NCBI GenBank assembly: GCA_018895315.1
Contig: JAHIOK010000435.1
Span: 1-7,275, forward strand
Direction of reading: 5' to 3'
DNA length: 7,275 nucleotides
Origin: Actinomycetota bacterium
Lineage (GTDB): Bacteria; Actinomycetota; Actinomycetes; Actinomycetales; Microbacteriaceae
Position numbers and translations under genes: made by a program. The notes under the pieces are model-generated. The model ran no database searches. It saw only the letters and a program-made list of their open reading frames with translations, and had not been told where the DNA came from. This document shows positions 6,544-7,275 of this stretch, piece by piece. Each line of letters begins with the position of its first letter. Positions within the stretch are counted from its first letter, which is position 1.

Positions 6544-7253
6544 CAATTCAGAAGGAGCCGACGCGCACCGGCGCGATCGTCGCCCAGCAGTCCCGCACAG
6601 CCGGACGCGTCCTCGTGCAGAGCGGCACCGTGGTCGCGCTGATCCTGCTGATCTTCTTCTTCTTCGCGATGCGACCCGACACGTTCCTCTCGTTCGTGAA
6701 CGTCCGCAACATCTTCTACCAGATCTCGATCCTGGCCATCATCGCCGGGGCTCAGACGATCGTCATGGTCGTCGGCGACTTCGACCTCTCGGTGGGTGCG
6801 ACCTCGAGCCTCGCCGGCTCGGTCACGGCGGCGATGCTCCTCGGCGACAACCCGATGATCGTGTCGATCGGGGCGGGGCTCGCGGTCGGTCTGCTGGTCG
6901 GGCTCGTGAACGGCGTGCTCATCGCCTACCTCCATCTCTCGGCGTTCATCGCGACGCTCGCGACGATGACCTCGGTCATCGGCCTGGCCTATCTGGTGAC
7001 GGGCGGTACGACGGTGTTCGGACTGCCCGCCGAGTTCAACGCTCTGGGTCAGGGCCGCTTCCTCAACGTGCCGATGCCGGTGTACTTCGCGATCCTCATC
7101 TCGGTCGTCATCTGGGCGCTGCTGCGGTTCACGACACTCGGGCGTCGGCTGTACGCGATCGGCGGCAACGAGGAGGTCGCTCGTCTCTCGGGGGTGAACG
7201 TGCGCTGGTCGCGCATGCTCATCCATGAGCGGCTTGGCGGTGAACCCGCCTAG
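6540..7253 (+). CDS. Sugar ABC transporter permease (RbsC type), C-terminally truncated
   Basis: The frame starts at the ATGA overlap with the ATPase gene (6540-6543) and ends at TAG 7251-7253, giving 237 residues. RbsC-type permeases are usually about 310-350. Hydrophobic segments occur near residues 28-44, 57-78, 85-101, 107-130, 133-153 and 181-196. The family stretch VVGDFDLSVGA (77-87) is present. So is the cytoplasmic loop GRRLYAIGGNEEVARLSGVN (201-220), which contacts the ATPase. After about residue 228 the sequence becomes HERLGGEPA and stops, where relatives continue with further membrane helices. The last third is therefore missing. The other forward frames do not restore a permease-like continuation in the bases available. 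A junction with a mobile element, a rearrangement or an assembly end near 7224 would explain it. Without the remainder the importer would probably not work, unless another permease substitutes. Confidence 0.85.
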   Translation: MTIQKEPTRTGAIVAQQSRTAGRVLVQSGTVVALILLIFFFFAMRPDTFLSFVNVRNIFYQISILAIIAGAQTIVMVVGDFDLSVGATSSLAGSVTAAMLLGDNPMIVSIGAGLAVGLLVGLVNGVLIAYLHLSAFIATLATMTSVIGLAYLVTGGTTVFGLPAEFNALGQGRFLNVPMPVYFAILISVVIWALLRFTTLGRRLYAIGGNEEVARLSGVNVRWSRMLIHERLGGEPA

Positions 7254-7275
7254 CGGACGACAGTTCCGGGCGTTC
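7224..7275. other. Foreign-looking tail after the permease break
   Basis: From about 7224 the sequence no longer encodes permease. It carries a small hairpin, GGCGG-TGAAC-CCGCC (7236-7250), extendable by three pairs across a T-T mismatch. It also contains TGAACCCGCC from 7241 and a TG dinucleotide at 7226. IS3-family elements of actinobacteria often begin TGAACC or TGA followed by GC-rich terminal repeats, so an insertion-sequence end is a guess worth testing. A second frame, from ATG 7225, is open to the window edge. Only ~50 bases are visible, too few to identify an element. Confidence 0.3.

Noticed and set aside
7225..7275. A new open frame starting at ATG 7225 and running off the right edge.
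   Set aside because: Only 17 codons are visible, without a clear ribosome binding site or recognisable motif. It cannot be supported as a gene or as a frameshifted permease continuation.

Overview
The window is strongly GC-rich with GC-rich third codon positions. It looks like an actinobacterial chromosome, probably a Microbacteriaceae-type (Microbacterium-like) organism. That assignment rests on base composition, codon style and the character of the proteins, not on a marker gene. The content is an accessory carbon-catabolism and uptake locus.

Layout: (1) positions 1-242, minus strand, hold the N-terminal 80 codons of a MarR-type regulator that runs off the left edge. (2) Positions 243-345 are a short gap with two strong hairpins. 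(3) Positions 346-1857, minus strand, encode an NAD(P)-dependent aldehyde dehydrogenase. (4) Positions 1858-2069 are a divergent promoter region. It carries two related 12-bp palindromes 24 bp apart that overlap candidate promoters for both directions. (5) Positions 2070-7253, plus strand, are a tight operon: transketolase N-terminal subunit, transketolase C-terminal subunit, zinc-dependent medium-chain alcohol/polyol dehydrogenase, double-domain sugar ABC ATPase (RbsA/MglA type) and an RbsC-type permease. Four of its five genes are joined by 1-4 bp overlaps; only the dehydrogenase is preceded by a gap, of 36 bp.

The set suggests uptake of a sugar or polyol, oxidation of a hydroxyl by the zinc dehydrogenase, transfer of a two-carbon ketol unit by the split transketolase, and oxidation of a released or related aldehyde by the aldehyde dehydrogenase. 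The substrate cannot be read from the sequence. No kinase, isomerase, aldolase or solute-binding protein lies inside the window; any of these could lie beyond the right edge.

The permease reads normally to about residue 228 and then stops being permease-like, ending at a TAG about 22 bases before the window ends. The last ~50 bases look foreign to the gene, and an insertion-sequence end or an assembly break is the most likely explanation. I found no tRNA, rRNA, CRISPR array or complete mobile element.
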